The notes under the pieces: model-generated
What the model was told of the DNA's origin: nothing
The model's input: only the letters and a program-made list of their open reading frames with translations
Databases searched by the model: none
Part shown: piece by piece, positions 42,640 to 53,030 of the stretch
How positions within the stretch are numbered: position 1 is the stretch's first letter
Layout: each line of letters begins with the position of its first letter
Made by a program: the position numbers and the translations under genes
Origin: Ramazzottius varieornatus
Taxonomy: Eukaryota > Tardigrada > Eutardigrada > Parachela > Ramazzottiidae
Length of the DNA: 64,000 nucleotides
Direction: 5' to 3'
NCBI GenBank assembly: GCA_001949185.1
Contig: BDGG01000005.1
Span: 1,973,249 to 2,037,248 of the forward strand

Positions 42640-44077
42640 ATGAAAATCCAGGAGAAGCACCTGCTATTCATCAGCATTCCAGCCTATGGACATGCTATTC
42701 CTCTACTGGAACTAGCCCGCAAAATCAGCAAGTTTCATCAAGTCACTTTCGCCGTCTCAGCCAAGATGGCCGGGGATCTTCCCAAGCGTGAGCTATTCGA
42801 TGCGAAGGCGGACAACCGCATCAAGCTGTACCCGATCCCGGATGGCATTGTCGACGACATGGAAGACCCCAACGATTGCGCGCTATTCGAGCGAATCATG
42901 CCGATGATGGTTGGGGGTATCATGGAGTTCGTGGAAAAAATTCCCACCAGCAGCGCGCCATCTTTGGTGTCGGAAGTGAAAGAACTCACGAGACCGGTGG
43001 ACGGCATCGTAACGGATAACTTCGTTGGATTTGCTGCCGAGTCTTGTTCTCAACGTAATATCCCTCTTTACATCTTTAATAGTTCCCCTGCAGCCTTCAC
43101 CTGGATGATTCTGTCGGCACATTCCGCTCTGAAGACTATGCCGATGGCAGATGCGGACGGATTCTTGGAAATGCCTGATAAAGAAGGGAACTTCACGAAG
43201 CCGATACCCCATGAATTCCTCCACTACAACGTGTTGCCTATGCAGAAGGTTTTACCATCAGCCCGAGCCGTCATAGTCAACAGCGTCCATGAACTCGAAA
43301 ACGAAGTGATCAAGAGGTGTCAAAATAAGCCTGGTATGAAAGATGTCCCGTTCTTCTGTATCGGTCCCGTTTTGCTCGCACCAAAAGAAGGAAGTAACAC
43401 AAATGCGATGGTGGAGCAGAAAGTGTCAAAATGGTTGGACGAGAAGGACCGAGGATCGGTGGTCTACATTTCCTTCGGAACAGTCGTTGTCCTCACTCCG
43501 GCTCAAATGGGAGAAATCGTCAAGGCGATTAGGCAGTTAGGTCGGCCGGTCATATGGTCGCTCAAGGTTCGGAACCAGCCTGAATTGCCGGAGGACCTCA
43601 AAACCGCTACGAATTTGGACGACCCCAGCAGTAAGCTCCTAGTTTTGTCGTGGGCTCCACAGAAGAAGATCCTGTCACATCAGAATGTGGGAGTATTCGT
43701 TAGTCATTGCGGATGGAATAGTACTCTGGAAGGATTGGCTGGAGGAAAACCTATCGTAGGATGGCCGCAGTAAGTGTGACAAAATTTTAAAGATGTTGAA
43801 AGTATTTTCCAGTCGTTGGGTTTTGGGTAGATTTGCCGAGCAGTTGATGAACGCTGAGTTTGTTGCCGAGATCGGTGCCGGCGAAGTCATCCATGACGCG
43901 GGATCCAAAAACGCCAGAGTGGTTCCCGCTACGGAAATCGTCAATGTTATCAACCGAGTACAAAGGAAGATGTCTGATGGCGCTCGGGCTTTTCAGAAGA
44001 AACTGTACGCACTTATGCAGCCGGAAGGATCGAGCCAAGAGTTCGAGGAGCTGGTGGCTTACATTGGCAGAAGCTGA
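42640..44077 (+). CDS. Plant/bacterial-type UDP-glycosyltransferase, UGT4
   Basis: Exons 42640-43769 and 43831-44077; 458 residues. Catalytic His in IPAYGHAIPLLELA, RPVDGIVTDNFVG, ISFGTV loop, PSPG box WAPQKKILSHQNVGVFVSHC, GWNSTLEG, with FAEQ at its end. No signal peptide or membrane anchor. The region corresponding to intron 1 of UGT2 and UGT3 is continuous coding sequence here (DGFLEMPDKEGNF). The final intron is only 61 nt and keeps the shared position in the PSPG box. Expected to be cytosolic. The physiological acceptor cannot be told from sequence; xenobiotics, pigments or lipids are all possible. Confidence 0.9.
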
Positions 44078-44130
44078 ATGTGCTGCACTGGCGCACCATA
44101 CCGCTTACCATATCAAATAAGGTCTTAGGC

Positions 44131-44240
44131 AAACAAACTCGACAAGACAACTCGCGCGTTTGCCCAAGTAGCGCACACAACCAGCCGAAGACACTTAGAA
44201 CATGCGCCACTTGGCAAAACAATCTTGTCGAGTTTGTTTA
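44131..44240. repeat. ~110-bp foldback element, family 1, copy 16
   Basis: AAACTCGACAAGACAACTCG ... GCGCCACTTGGCAAAACAAT then CTTGTCGAGTTTG. Very good arms. It starts 54 bp after the UGT4 stop, probably in its 3' UTR. Confidence 0.85.
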
Positions 44241-44704
44241 CTGAGCTCCCATACCACGTTTACGCACATATATATATTATATTGCGAAGAACCATAATAG
44301 TTTCGACTAGAAAGTTTATGTCACTGACGTCTTATATGATTGTCCTGTCCAAAATTTAATAATCGCTCGAAAAGAGCGACGATAAAATATAATAATAAAA
44401 TTCCTAACGAGTATGGTCCAACATCAAAAGCACGCTAAACAGAGATCGAGAGGATGCGAAAGAATTTAGCACAAGCTATGCGGAAGCCCTTGGAGCCGTC
44501 TCAACCAAGCAAAATAAAAATCCCACACCGCGAGCGTTAACTGAAGTCAGCCGGGTCGTCAAGAACCCCTCGCTTAGTCAGCCAGATGGGCGGGGCTTTC
44601 CTTTAAGTTGTAGAATATTCCTTGTTCCCCGAACAGGGCTCGGAACCTAAAAACGAATCAACACTCAGTGGTTGGATTAAACCGTTTATTTTGTTTGTGC
44701 CAAC
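44241..44704. other. Intergenic, UGT4 to RILPL (convergent)
   Basis: AT-rich 3' flanks. Nothing recognised. Confidence 0.5.
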
Positions 44705-46332
44705 TTACAGTCCACGGATCGAAGACTCCTTCTTCCCACGACGTCCATAGAGTTTATCGTAGGGTTCCCGGTTGATCGGTCCCTGGACTGCAAGTTCTTC
44801 GTCCCAATCATCGCTTTCGGTACTGTCTAAATCGTTTCCGGTACCAGTGTCAACACCTGACCTGTAGATATGTATGAGCATTTGTGACTTTATAAAGGTA
44901 ACAATGGAAGATGTCATTAAAGCTTTGGAATACGTACCTTGGCTGACTGGAAGCTTTCCAGGCCTGTAGCTCGTCATACAGCTCCATCACTCTATTCTTC
45001 AGATGGTTCCTCTCGTTGAGGATGCCTCGGAGCTCACTGAGCGTGAAACGCGGTTTGTCTTCCTCGTTGGGCTGGTTTCCGGAACGGGAGTTCTCGCTCT
45101 TGTGAATCGGAGATCGCTTCTCCATGGATGGAGATGGTGAAGGCGATACTTCGGTACCTGAACGGGACTCTTTCGTGTTTTTCAACTCATTCTCTAGCGA
45201 TATCGATTTGAGTACGGACTCGCGCAGCTGAAGTATCACATTGTTTTTCTCTTCCATTATCCTCTTCGCTTGCTTTTGTAAATTCTTGTTTTGCTTCTTC
45301 AGGTCTTCGGTCAAGTCCGCTTGTTTCTGACTGGCCGCTTCCGCCTACGATTTATCTTTTGAGAGCATTCTAAATATATTATTCGTTCTGCAGCATGTCA
45401 GTCCATTAAGCCCAGCACGAAGCGTACTACATCGCTTTCTCAAGTGGCGCATGCCCCAACCATTAACAACGGAACCGTGCACCACTTGAAGACAGCCATG
45501 TTGTGCGTTTCATCTGCCGGCTTTCCGCTTCATTAAAACTTTCATGATGGATTGATTGTTTTTCTTACCTGCACCAGTTGCTTTTGGAGCCTTTCCAGCT
45601 CGCGGTTCTTGCTTCGGGCTTCTTCTTTGGTTTTGCTCACTTGCTCCGAGAGAGCCTTCAAGGTACCGAAGTCCTCTTCGTACTCTTGTCCAGCGCTGCT
45701 TTCCATATTAGCCAGACTTGCCGTGCTGGGTATGGAGACCATCGAGACGTTCCGGCCAATATTCCTCCGTAGTTTCTCATTTTCAGCAATTAGCGTTGAC
45801 ATTGCTTTGTTGAGCTCCTCTACCTCCAAATGCCACTCCATTTGCATTTGCTCTAGTTCCTACGGAGAAAGCATTCTTTAGACATAGAGCCGCCAGTTCA
45901 TATCCTTGCCCCCAGAATGGTCTTTAGCAGTCAAATTACAACACAAATCAGAACTTTCGCCGCGCCGGAAGCGACTTACTTTGAGACGCAGACCTCCTGG
46001 GTACAATGAATTGTCCCCGGACGAGTTCTTAGAGAATTACACGCATTGTCGTGCCTTTCAACAGCTCAAACTAACTGCGGTTCAACGTGGTCGCTGAGTC
46101 CCAATTCTGAATGATCCCTCTTTCAACCAACCGCCAGCGGCAGGAAAAAGGAGCAACGAAAGCAAGGAAAGACTACTGTAGACAGAACAAGCTCGCTCTT
46201 CATACTTTAGACAGAACAAGCTCGCTCTTCATACTCTAGACAGAACAAGCTCGCCGCTCCATTAATTCACAGGCACTGGGTAAATCCCGCGTTCCTCCGG
46301 GGAGCCATGTTAAATGACATTTCGCTGAGTGC

Positions 46333-46368
<36 letters not shown>

Positions 46369-46787
46369 TGTTACAGTCAAAAAACGGGGACGCGGAAGTA
46401 TTCCACGATCGGCGATCGATCGCGACCGCGGCTTGGTCTGCGTGACGTATTGTATTACTGTAATGTTATCCTGGATATATTTCGCAATATAGTATTCCAT
46501 TATTAACTTACCGCTTCATGTTGAGCTCTTGCTTTTGCTCTTTCCTGTCTCAGTACCTCGGCTTGCTCAGCTGCGCTCTGAAGTTCTTCTTGATTGCCGA
46601 CATCTTTGTCGTACCGTCCCACGTTGCGTTCCAGCTGTTCCAGCACCAGACATATCTTGGGCACAAGTTTCTCGACGCTTACATTGTTCGGCAGCTGTTC
46701 CGAGATGTGCTCCAACAACGTGCCGATTTCGCTGGCGGCTTCGTAGACGTCCACAACATTGGTGAAAGAAAATCGTCTGTTGGCCAT
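44705..46787 (-). CDS. RILP-like protein (Rab effector, RILPL)
   Basis: Exons (minus) 46787-46512, 45859-45569, 45344-44938, 44861-44705; 376 residues. RH1 region near the N-terminus, NVVDVYEAASEIGTLLEHIS, matches VVDVYELASEIG of RILPL1/2. A central coiled coil follows (ELNKAMSTLIAENEKLRRN; KALSEQVSKTKEEARSKNRE). RH2 is FTLSELRGILNERNHLKNRV, then MELYDELQAW, matching FTLQELRDVLHERNELKSKV of human RILPL1. RH2 binds GTP-bound Rabs (LRRK2-phosphorylated Rab8/10 in vertebrates) and RH1 binds dynein light intermediate chain. RILPL proteins regulate traffic to the cilium. The C-terminal tail is acidic then basic (GRRGKKESSIRGL). Confidence 0.88.
45430..45512. repeat. Foldback element, family 1, copy 17
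   Basis: CTTTCTCAAGTGGCGCATGC...ACCGTGCACCACTTGAAGAC, in RILPL intron 2 (45345-45568). Confidence 0.65.
46179..46257. repeat. 29-bp tandem repeat, ~2.7 copies
   Basis: Unit TAGACAGAACAAGCTCGCTC plus TTCATACTT at 46179, 46208 and 46237. RILPL intron 1. Confidence 0.85.
46339..46362. repeat. (GT)n microsatellite
   Basis: About 12 GT units, in RILPL intron 1. Confidence 0.9.
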
Positions 46788-47433
46788 TTCACCATGAAAC
46801 CATAATTAAATATCGCAGCAAAAATTCCTCAATACGAAGATGTAGTGATGACAAAGTTACCCAACCAAAGTCAACAAAAGAACGGTTAGATACACTTGAG
46901 CAATTGTGAATAGGGGTGCAGTACGCTGATCGTTGCTGTTCGAGCAGATTTAGACTCAATGAAAATTCAATAAAATCCACGTGGCACCGATGGAAGACGC
47001 GTTACGGGTGATGATGCGTCTGTGATGTTTCTTGTTGAAAGACTTGTTAGAGCATCCATGAAGCCGGTACTTAGAGTTGAATCAGCAACGTTGTACAATG
47101 GCTCCGGCGAATAACAACTGGGAATTCAGCAGCCAAGTCAGGTTTCAGTGCCGCCGCGAGATTCATCCTGGAATGTAGACAACCTTTCTCCACCAAGACG
47201 TGTGATATTAGTTTCCATTAGGCAAAAGCGCAGTGCACTGCGCACCTTCTCGCTCTTTCCGACCAGAAAAAAATTATCGTCAAGGCTGATCAGAGCCTAC
47301 GGAAATTAGTCTCTAAGATTGACCAGGATCAGCTGACGCTGTAGACAGTGAAGAACACGGACAGAAACGTGTTCTTGCCTTTGTAAGTTTTATCGACCGA
47401 AAACGTAAAAGCCAGCGCAAGCCCGATAGATTA
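46788..47433. other. Intergenic, RILPL to duplication arm B
   Basis: RILPL upstream region. Its last ~40 bp (47394-47433) match the flank beyond the Helitron in arm A. No other feature recognised. Confidence 0.5.
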
Positions 47434-47714
47434 TTTTATTAAAGTGTTTCCCTTCCGGCAGTACACGGGTATCCTTTTAATTGTATTGTTTACTGTCAAG
47501 CGGTGAAAGTGGTGGCGTCTGGCGCTCTTGGCTATTTCGAGTGTGAAGAAGGCGGAAGTCTTTTGTGCAGTTGAAAGAACGCCTTTCCATGACGACAAAA
47601 CAGAGCCCAAATCTGCCCTGAAAACAACCTGTTGACGTCTGACCTTTCAGAGTTAGCATCCCTCATCCATCGTCCAGAGACTCTTATCGAACGACACATT
47701 ATCGAATATTTCTG

Positions 47715-48134
47715 ATGGCAGAACAACCATTTCCGGAGTCTTCGAGAAACGAGCCGTCGGTGCGCGAAGCAGGTTCGGATTCTTATGCGTCTCGTGTTAC
47801 CTCGAAGATTGTATTTCCTGAGGACTTTGAATTGGTCAAGAATCCATATGCTTCACCGATGGACGAAGACGGCGATCCTTTTGATGATTTCCTGTCATCG
47901 AGCGGCGATCATGGCTATCCACAGGCGATGGAACTTCAGTCGATGGGTCCTCAGGCTAAAACCACAGACGGATTGAGCGAGACAGACAATCCGAGCTCAA
48001 GTGAAGTTTTGAGCCACAGTGAGAAGATTCTAGCTAGGGTACGAACGATGTACGAGCAAGGTATCCTGGGAAAGTGTAACCGGAAGAGCTCGAGCACACC
48101 GTCGAGACCCAATACCGGTCGCTCAGCCCGCTGA
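47715..48134 (+). CDS. Unrecognised acidic 139-residue protein, copy B
   Basis: Same protein, residue for residue, as 12648-13067 on the other strand. The ATG at 47715 follows a short leader that also matches copy A. Here it is convergent with the TPR pseudogene fragment. No family recognised. The motif SEKILARVRTMYEQG is the most structured part. Confidence 0.55.
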   Translation: MAEQPFPESSRNEPSVREAGSDSYASRVTSKIVFPEDFELVKNPYASPMDEDGDPFDDFLSSSGDHGYPQAMELQSMGPQAKTTDGLSETDNPSSSEVLSHSEKILARVRTMYEQGILGKCNRKSSSTPSRPNTGRSAR

Positions 48135-48446
48135 GTTAGATAACTCCCAGCTACTCGTTTCTGTTTGTTCTTTCATTCTTCAATTATTTGTCGGTACTGT
48201 CAGTACTGTCATGACTATCATATTATCCGGGTACTTAGACCCTCGTCCAAATGAAACTGTAGTTACGCATTGAATATATTCCAGGAAAATAAGTTTGTGG
48301 TGCTTCCCATGCGACTCTTTTGACGACCAGTATCCCCTTCCCTGTGTTATACTAGGCAGACATCCTTGAAAGAAAAGAATGAGAAAGCTCGGCTTAGTGT
48401 GAGCAGTATTGATAATACCGTTAGTTTGAAAAAGTCATGCACAATT

Positions 48447-48908
48447 TTACTGGTTGTGCCGAGATCCTTGCTGTATACGCTTCGTTTCTTCCTGCAGCTG
48501 TTGATACTGCTCGGCCTTGGATGGATGGTATGTCTCGCCCTGCAGAATAAAGTGAAACCTCGGTGCAGCATTTCCTAGAAAGAAAACCAGGAGTGGAAGG
48601 AATACTTACGACTTCGAACCACTGCAAAGCTTGGTCGTACTGCTTCTGCATGACCAAGAACTCCCCGTACACTCGGCAGATGTCAGCACTGTAAGCGTCA
48701 ATGTCAGCTGCCTGCTCGAAGTACTCTTGAGCTTTCTGGCGGTTCCCTGTGGCGAAGTAAGTCTTGGCCAGGTTGATGAAGGCAGCTTGGTACATCGGAT
48801 CTATCATCACGGCTTCTTCCAACATCCACAGAGCACGATTGTAGTCACCACCAGCACCGTAGAGTTCACCAAGTCGGTTGAGAAACTCTGTGTTCGTCGG
48901 GAGCTCCT
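48447..48908 (-). pseudogene. Truncated copy of the JmjC-TPR gene 3' end
   Basis: Contains the TPR exon from [12 protein letters not shown] onward, the intron and the last exon to the stop, corresponding to 11874-12335. The JmjC domain, membrane anchor and the start of the TPR exon are missing. It is fused out of frame to Hsp90 sequence at 48908/48909. Confidence 0.85.
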
Positions 48909-49525
48909 ATGCTTGCTGCGAACTACGACGCGATCAGCCACCAAGTACGCCGCGTAGAAGCCGACACCGAAGTGCCCGATCATACTGACGTCAGCACCAG
49001 CTTGCACAGCTTCTACTGTATGAAGGACCTAGTACCGGTCGTACCTGAAACCAGAAATTTTGTCCATTCCAAACGGTACATTCCAGAAGACATCCTTCGG
49101 TTTTATGGCCAAGTTTTCTTCGTTATTTGACAGTACCTAAGATATCGGCGAGATCGGCCTTGTTCATGCCGATGCCAGTGTCGCGGATCGTCAGGATTCG
49201 TGCTTTCTTGTTCGGCGTAATCTTGATGTAGAGGTTCTTGGCGCTTTCCAGCTGCCTGGGATCGACGAGGGAGAGGCATCGCACCTTGTCCAAGGCCTCG
49301 CTGGCGTTACTGATCAATTCTCAAAGGAAGATCTCCTTGTTGTTGTAGAAGTTGTTGATGATCAAGCTCATCAGCTACAACGGGAGCACAAACATGGTTA
49401 TCTGTCGATCGGGACTTCCGGGAACAAAGCCATTCTGAAAATCGAAATGTTATTCTTACCTGGGAGGTCTCCGGTTGAAACGCAAAGGTTTCAGCCTGTC
49501 CTTCGTTCTGGTTCTGACTGGCCAT
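48909..49525 (-). pseudogene. Hsp90 N-terminal fragment, broken
   Basis: Exon-like pieces of a cytosolic Hsp90. 49525-49460 encodes a start and AETFAFQPETSQ. From 49374 come LMSLIINNFYNNKEIFL, an in-frame TGA (49323-49321) where Hsp90 has Arg, then [14 protein letters not shown] and [20 protein letters not shown]. After 49130 the frame breaks again (GTVK-stop). 49007-48909 encodes [20 protein letters not shown] and LVADRVVV before the duplication junction. The Bergerat-fold ATP motifs ([23 protein letters not shown]) are still readable. Introns remain, so this is a truncated DNA-level copy and not a retrocopy. Confidence 0.88.
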
Positions 49526-50113
49526 ACTCGAACCTTGCCACGCTGACGGTTCCGCAATGGAGGAATTCTAAAACGAACACGTAAATAGAGCAAAAGCTGC
49601 AACCGACAAAGCTGGAGCACAGGCGAACAGCAAGTTGTCCAACTCGAAACTAGATCCTGAGCCACCGAAACCGAAGAAAGAAGCTTCTAGGATGTGGATG
49701 ACCTAGAGAACTGTTCATTACAATAAATAAGTGGAGAAGTAGGTCTGCTCTAGACAGTTCGACAGACTGACCATTGGTCGATCACTGGCGCCATCCGCGA
49801 GACGCTTTATATTTGTCATATCGAGACTTTTGAACTCCAATGTAAAGTGGCAACAGTTCATTTCATTTCATGGCTTCCTCTTTTTGAAACTTATCCATTC
49901 CTGACAAATCTGAAGAAAAACACCTTCGAGATCAGTTTGAAAGGGTTACATACAAACATACAAAAAAGCCACTGTGAAAATCAGAGTAACGAGCAAAGTC
50001 AAGTTACAGGAGCATCCCAAGTTTTGACCGTATAAAGGTATCATACTTTCCTCAAAGCTGAAAAGTAGCAAACAGACAGGAAACTATATCCACATGTCAC
50101 AGCTCTAAGTATA
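49526..50113. other. Intergenic, Hsp90 fragment to SETD8
   Basis: Upstream flank of the Hsp90 fragment and 3' flank of SETD8. Nothing else recognised. Confidence 0.5.
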
Positions 50114-52143
50114 TCAGTTACCCAGCCAGGGGAAGTTCGCAAGCGAATCTCGATCACGGTCTCCGTAGTCGTACACCAGTTCTTCTCCTGCTTGGATGTC
50201 CTTCTTGGCACGTAGAATCAAGTGTGGCTTGATCCTTCCGCGAACTGAGATGTCCAAAACATGAGGCAGCAGGTTGAAGTCTTTCAGGCTGTGGTTCAGG
50301 AGACGACCGTAACGCCCAGTTTCAGCCGTTGCATCCACGCTGAAAGAAACACCCGTTTTGTACTTCGTCATTCATTTCGCAGGTTTAATTTCAATAACCT
50401 ACCACCATCGTGTTCCACGACGATCCCGGAAGTAGTACATATAGCAGCCAATCTGCGAGCTTTCGGCGTATTCCGCTTCCCGTCGTCTTGCTTCCGGTAT
50501 GTCCACCAGGTCGCCAGCATATTCGACCACGAACTCACCCTTCTGAAAAGGTTCTTTAGCTATCAGACCGCGCCCTTTCTCCGGAAAATCGACCACCTGG
50601 AACAGATGAAAACAAAATTCTAAAGCGGCGCACATTTTCATCTAATAGGCCCGACTACATACGCCACTTTGAGGCAACAAACTCGACAAGATTGTCTTCT
50701 CAAAGTCGCGCCGGTTTGCAGTGTCATTAACTGGAAACGTGCGCCACTGGAAGAACGATCTTTTTGTAAGTTTATTCGCCTATGAGTAAGTCTCAATTCA
50801 CTTTACGGACTTCGTCCGGAAGGCAACTTACTTCGATTCTTGGGTCTTCTTGGCCGTTGAGGATCATCTCAATCATCAACTCCTGCTCTTGTTTCTTCTT
50901 CAGTTCAGCTACCTCCTTCTCCATGTTCCTAGAACTTCTGCGTACGGGGACAACCAACCGTGTCTGAACAGAAGTTTTCCCCGTGGATTTTGGAAGAATT
51001 TTGGGAGGAGCCTTGAGAACTCGGCCGATTGCAGCTGGTGGTATGGCAGTGGTCTTCGATGCGATTTCTGTGACAACGGAATACACTGTAAGGAAGTCGT
51101 AATAATTCCCTCCCATTGGACAAAAATATCTCGAAAATCCAAAAATCACTCGGGAGGGCTCGGCCGAAGATTACTCGGAAAGGCTATTTCAGTTTGGTTG
51201 AAAACGTGGCCAACCTGCCCAGACCGAGGCTCCGGCTTTGCCTTTCCCATAATCAACACTTCGAAAAGAAGCAAAGTAATGACACGAAAAGTGAGATGGC
51301 TTCGTTCAAGCCAGACAAATCGGCTTTGCACCAGGAATAAAGAGGAATAAAGAAGCTTTTATTACGTGCGGATTGTACTAGAAGACGCCGCGAGAAGGAA
51401 CTGACAATGCAGTCATAAAAGAGTCGGTTATTAGGGAGGCTAACCGAGATTCGATGTTCTCTCTTCCTTCTTCTCACACTTCAACCCAAACGTTTACCTG
51501 CTGGTTTCTTGCCTTTGGAAGGCTGCTTTGCTTTCACAGCGGGAACGACGGCTGGAGCCTTTGGTTCCTTCGTGACTTCCCGTTCAGAAGAATATCCCGA
51601 ACTCCGAGGTTCATCTTCTGCGCCATCAGTCAGATCTACAACATCCACGGACTTGCTTTTGATAGGTCGGTTGATCCTTCTTTGTTGAGAATTCGACAAT
51701 CCAGCTCTTTTCTGCTGAAAAAGCAAGGTAATAAACAGATGAAATTTAATACAGGAAAAACTTTTAACAAGAAATTGACATACCGATGCAGAGTTGCTGA
51801 TCTGGTCGTTATCCGAAGAGACACTCGATGTCGACGGCTCTACTTTTGATAGGTCTACTAGACTTACAAGTGTGACTACCGTGGCTTTAGTATTCTCCGT
51901 CCTGGCAGGAACTGCTTTCATGCGCGTAGATACCGAACCATTCTTGACCGAGATTATGAGTTTCTTTGGACTTAGAGGTGCTGTAGCGCTATGCGAGCCG
52001 ACGACCGGGCCTTGAGCAGTATCCTGCTCGGCTCTCACTGCTTTGGACGAGTCGCTGTTCGTAGCTGGCGGCCTTTCCGTATCAGCTACGGGATCGAGGG
52101 TTGACTCTTCGCTGACAGGACGACTGCGGCTCTTTTTCGCCAT
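50114..52143 (-). CDS. KMT5A: Histone H4-K20 monomethyltransferase SETD8/PR-Set7
   Basis: Exons (minus) 52143-51784, 51714-51498, 51067-50832, 50596-50403, 50339-50114; 410 residues (human 393). The disordered Ser/Thr/Lys-rich N-terminal half contains a SIM-like VDVVDLTDG. The SET domain has KGRGLIAKEPFQKGEFVVEY, then AGDLVD, a Cys-Tyr-Met-Tyr-Tyr-Phe strand (human CYMYYFQY), the WCVDAT substrate/cofactor segment, GRLLNHS (SAM-binding NHS) and GEELVYDYGDR, ending PWLGN as in human HPWLKH. The enzyme monomethylates H4 Lys20 in the nucleus and governs chromatin compaction and the cell cycle. No post-SET domain, as in the family. Intron 3 carries two foldback units. Confidence 0.93.
50620..50772. 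repeat. Two family-1 foldback units, copy 18
   Basis: A decayed unit (AAGCGGCGCACATTTTCATC...ATACGCCACTT) is followed by a clear one beginning AAACTCGACAAGATTG at about 50681, in reverse orientation (CAGTGTCATTAACTGG). SETD8 intron 50597-50831. Confidence 0.75.
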
Positions 52144-52598
52144 GCTACCGACCAAATTCGCAGTCCTGTAAGGACACACTCAAGACAAATTACAAACGGA
52201 GTACTTTCGGGGCTTCGTCTGTAACTTTCATATAAGGGAGTCTACTTACTGGTAGTCTGGGCTCTGAATGACTTGAGACCGCTTCAACGGCTTCTACACT
52301 AGCAGACGTCTCGTCTGAAGTACAGCTCTCCTTCAACGTGATCCGGTTAGTCCACCTGATTTCCGGAGGTCACAACGAAGGATTCCTCTGTCGATGTCGA
52401 GCGCCAGAATGGCAGAAAAATGGATGGCAGAAAACAACAACAAAACGGTAAAAAAGCTCAGAATCACTTTTGCTGAGTTTGCGATAACGCTGTATAAGGG
52501 TGTGGATGCTTGATTGATGTTCGCTTGATCTATCTCTCTGACTCGATTGTACAAGCGGTAATATATTCTAACGGCAAACTTTTCGCTCTGTTCAAGCA
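52144..52598. other. SETD8 upstream flank
   Basis: No gene recognised up to the tRNA. The minus-strand 135-codon frame over the tRNA is not supported. Confidence 0.5.
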
Positions 52599-52670
52599 GG
52601 AGCGCTGGCGCAATGGTAGCGCGTACGACTCCAGATCGTAAGGTTAAGGGTTCAAATCCCTTGCGTTCCC
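52599..52670 (+). tRNA. tRNA-Trp (CCA)
   Basis: Acceptor stem GGAGCGC/GCGTTCC, D arm GGCGCAATGGTAGCGC, anticodon arm TACGA-CTCCAGA-TCGTA with anticodon CCA, T arm AAGGG-TTCAAAT-CCCTT. No intron and no encoded CCA. A T5 Pol III terminator follows immediately. The A box (TGGCGCAATGG) and B box (GGTTCAAATCC-type) are intact. The discriminator base reads C, unusual for eukaryotic Trp. Confidence 0.95.
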
Positions 52671-53030
52671 CTTTTTGTTTTGCAGGTATTGCATCAAGAA
52701 CCAGAAACGTCGACTTCACGAAGATTTTTCGTCCATTCAACCTCCTAGGAAGCCAGGAGCACTAACAACAGTTGTAACGAACGCAATCATCTTCTGAGGA
52801 AGACTCTCGGATTTTTGCTTTCCGATACAACACAAGGACGTTAATGTAAATAGGTCTACTGTACATGTCCACGCTTTGGAGAGCTCAAAACTTTGATATA
52901 GGTCGAAAAGACGGAAGTATTCCGAGGGGTCTTCATTACCGCATCAAAAACATAGAAAACCATGGACAAACCTTTAGCCATGGGCAAGCAGATTAGAACA
53001 CAAGGTAAGAAAAACGGAATGCGTAATTTA
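52671..53030. other. Intergenic, tRNA-Trp to UBA5
   Basis: 360 bp, no feature recognised. Confidence 0.5.

Larger units (their letters stand above)
47434..48908. repeat. Inverted duplication, arm B
   Basis: Reverse complement of 11874-13349, 34 kb away. It keeps the intact 139-codon ORF and the last ~460 bp of the JmjC-TPR gene, and lacks the Helitron that borders arm A. Its right end joins a broken Hsp90 gene. Confidence 0.9.

Noticed and set aside
33326-44077. Bacterial or plant contamination as source of the UGTs
   Set aside because: Genes are spliced with animal-like introns, carry the same intronic foldbacks as neighbouring animal genes, and lie on one contig with them.
11874-48908. 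Treating the inverted duplication as purely an assembly artefact
   Set aside because: The arms differ at several positions, and only arm A carries the Helitron, so they are distinct loci; long reads should still confirm.
48807-49007. Chimeric Hsp90-TPR gene
   Set aside because: The two parts are joined out of frame and the Hsp90 part has upstream stops.
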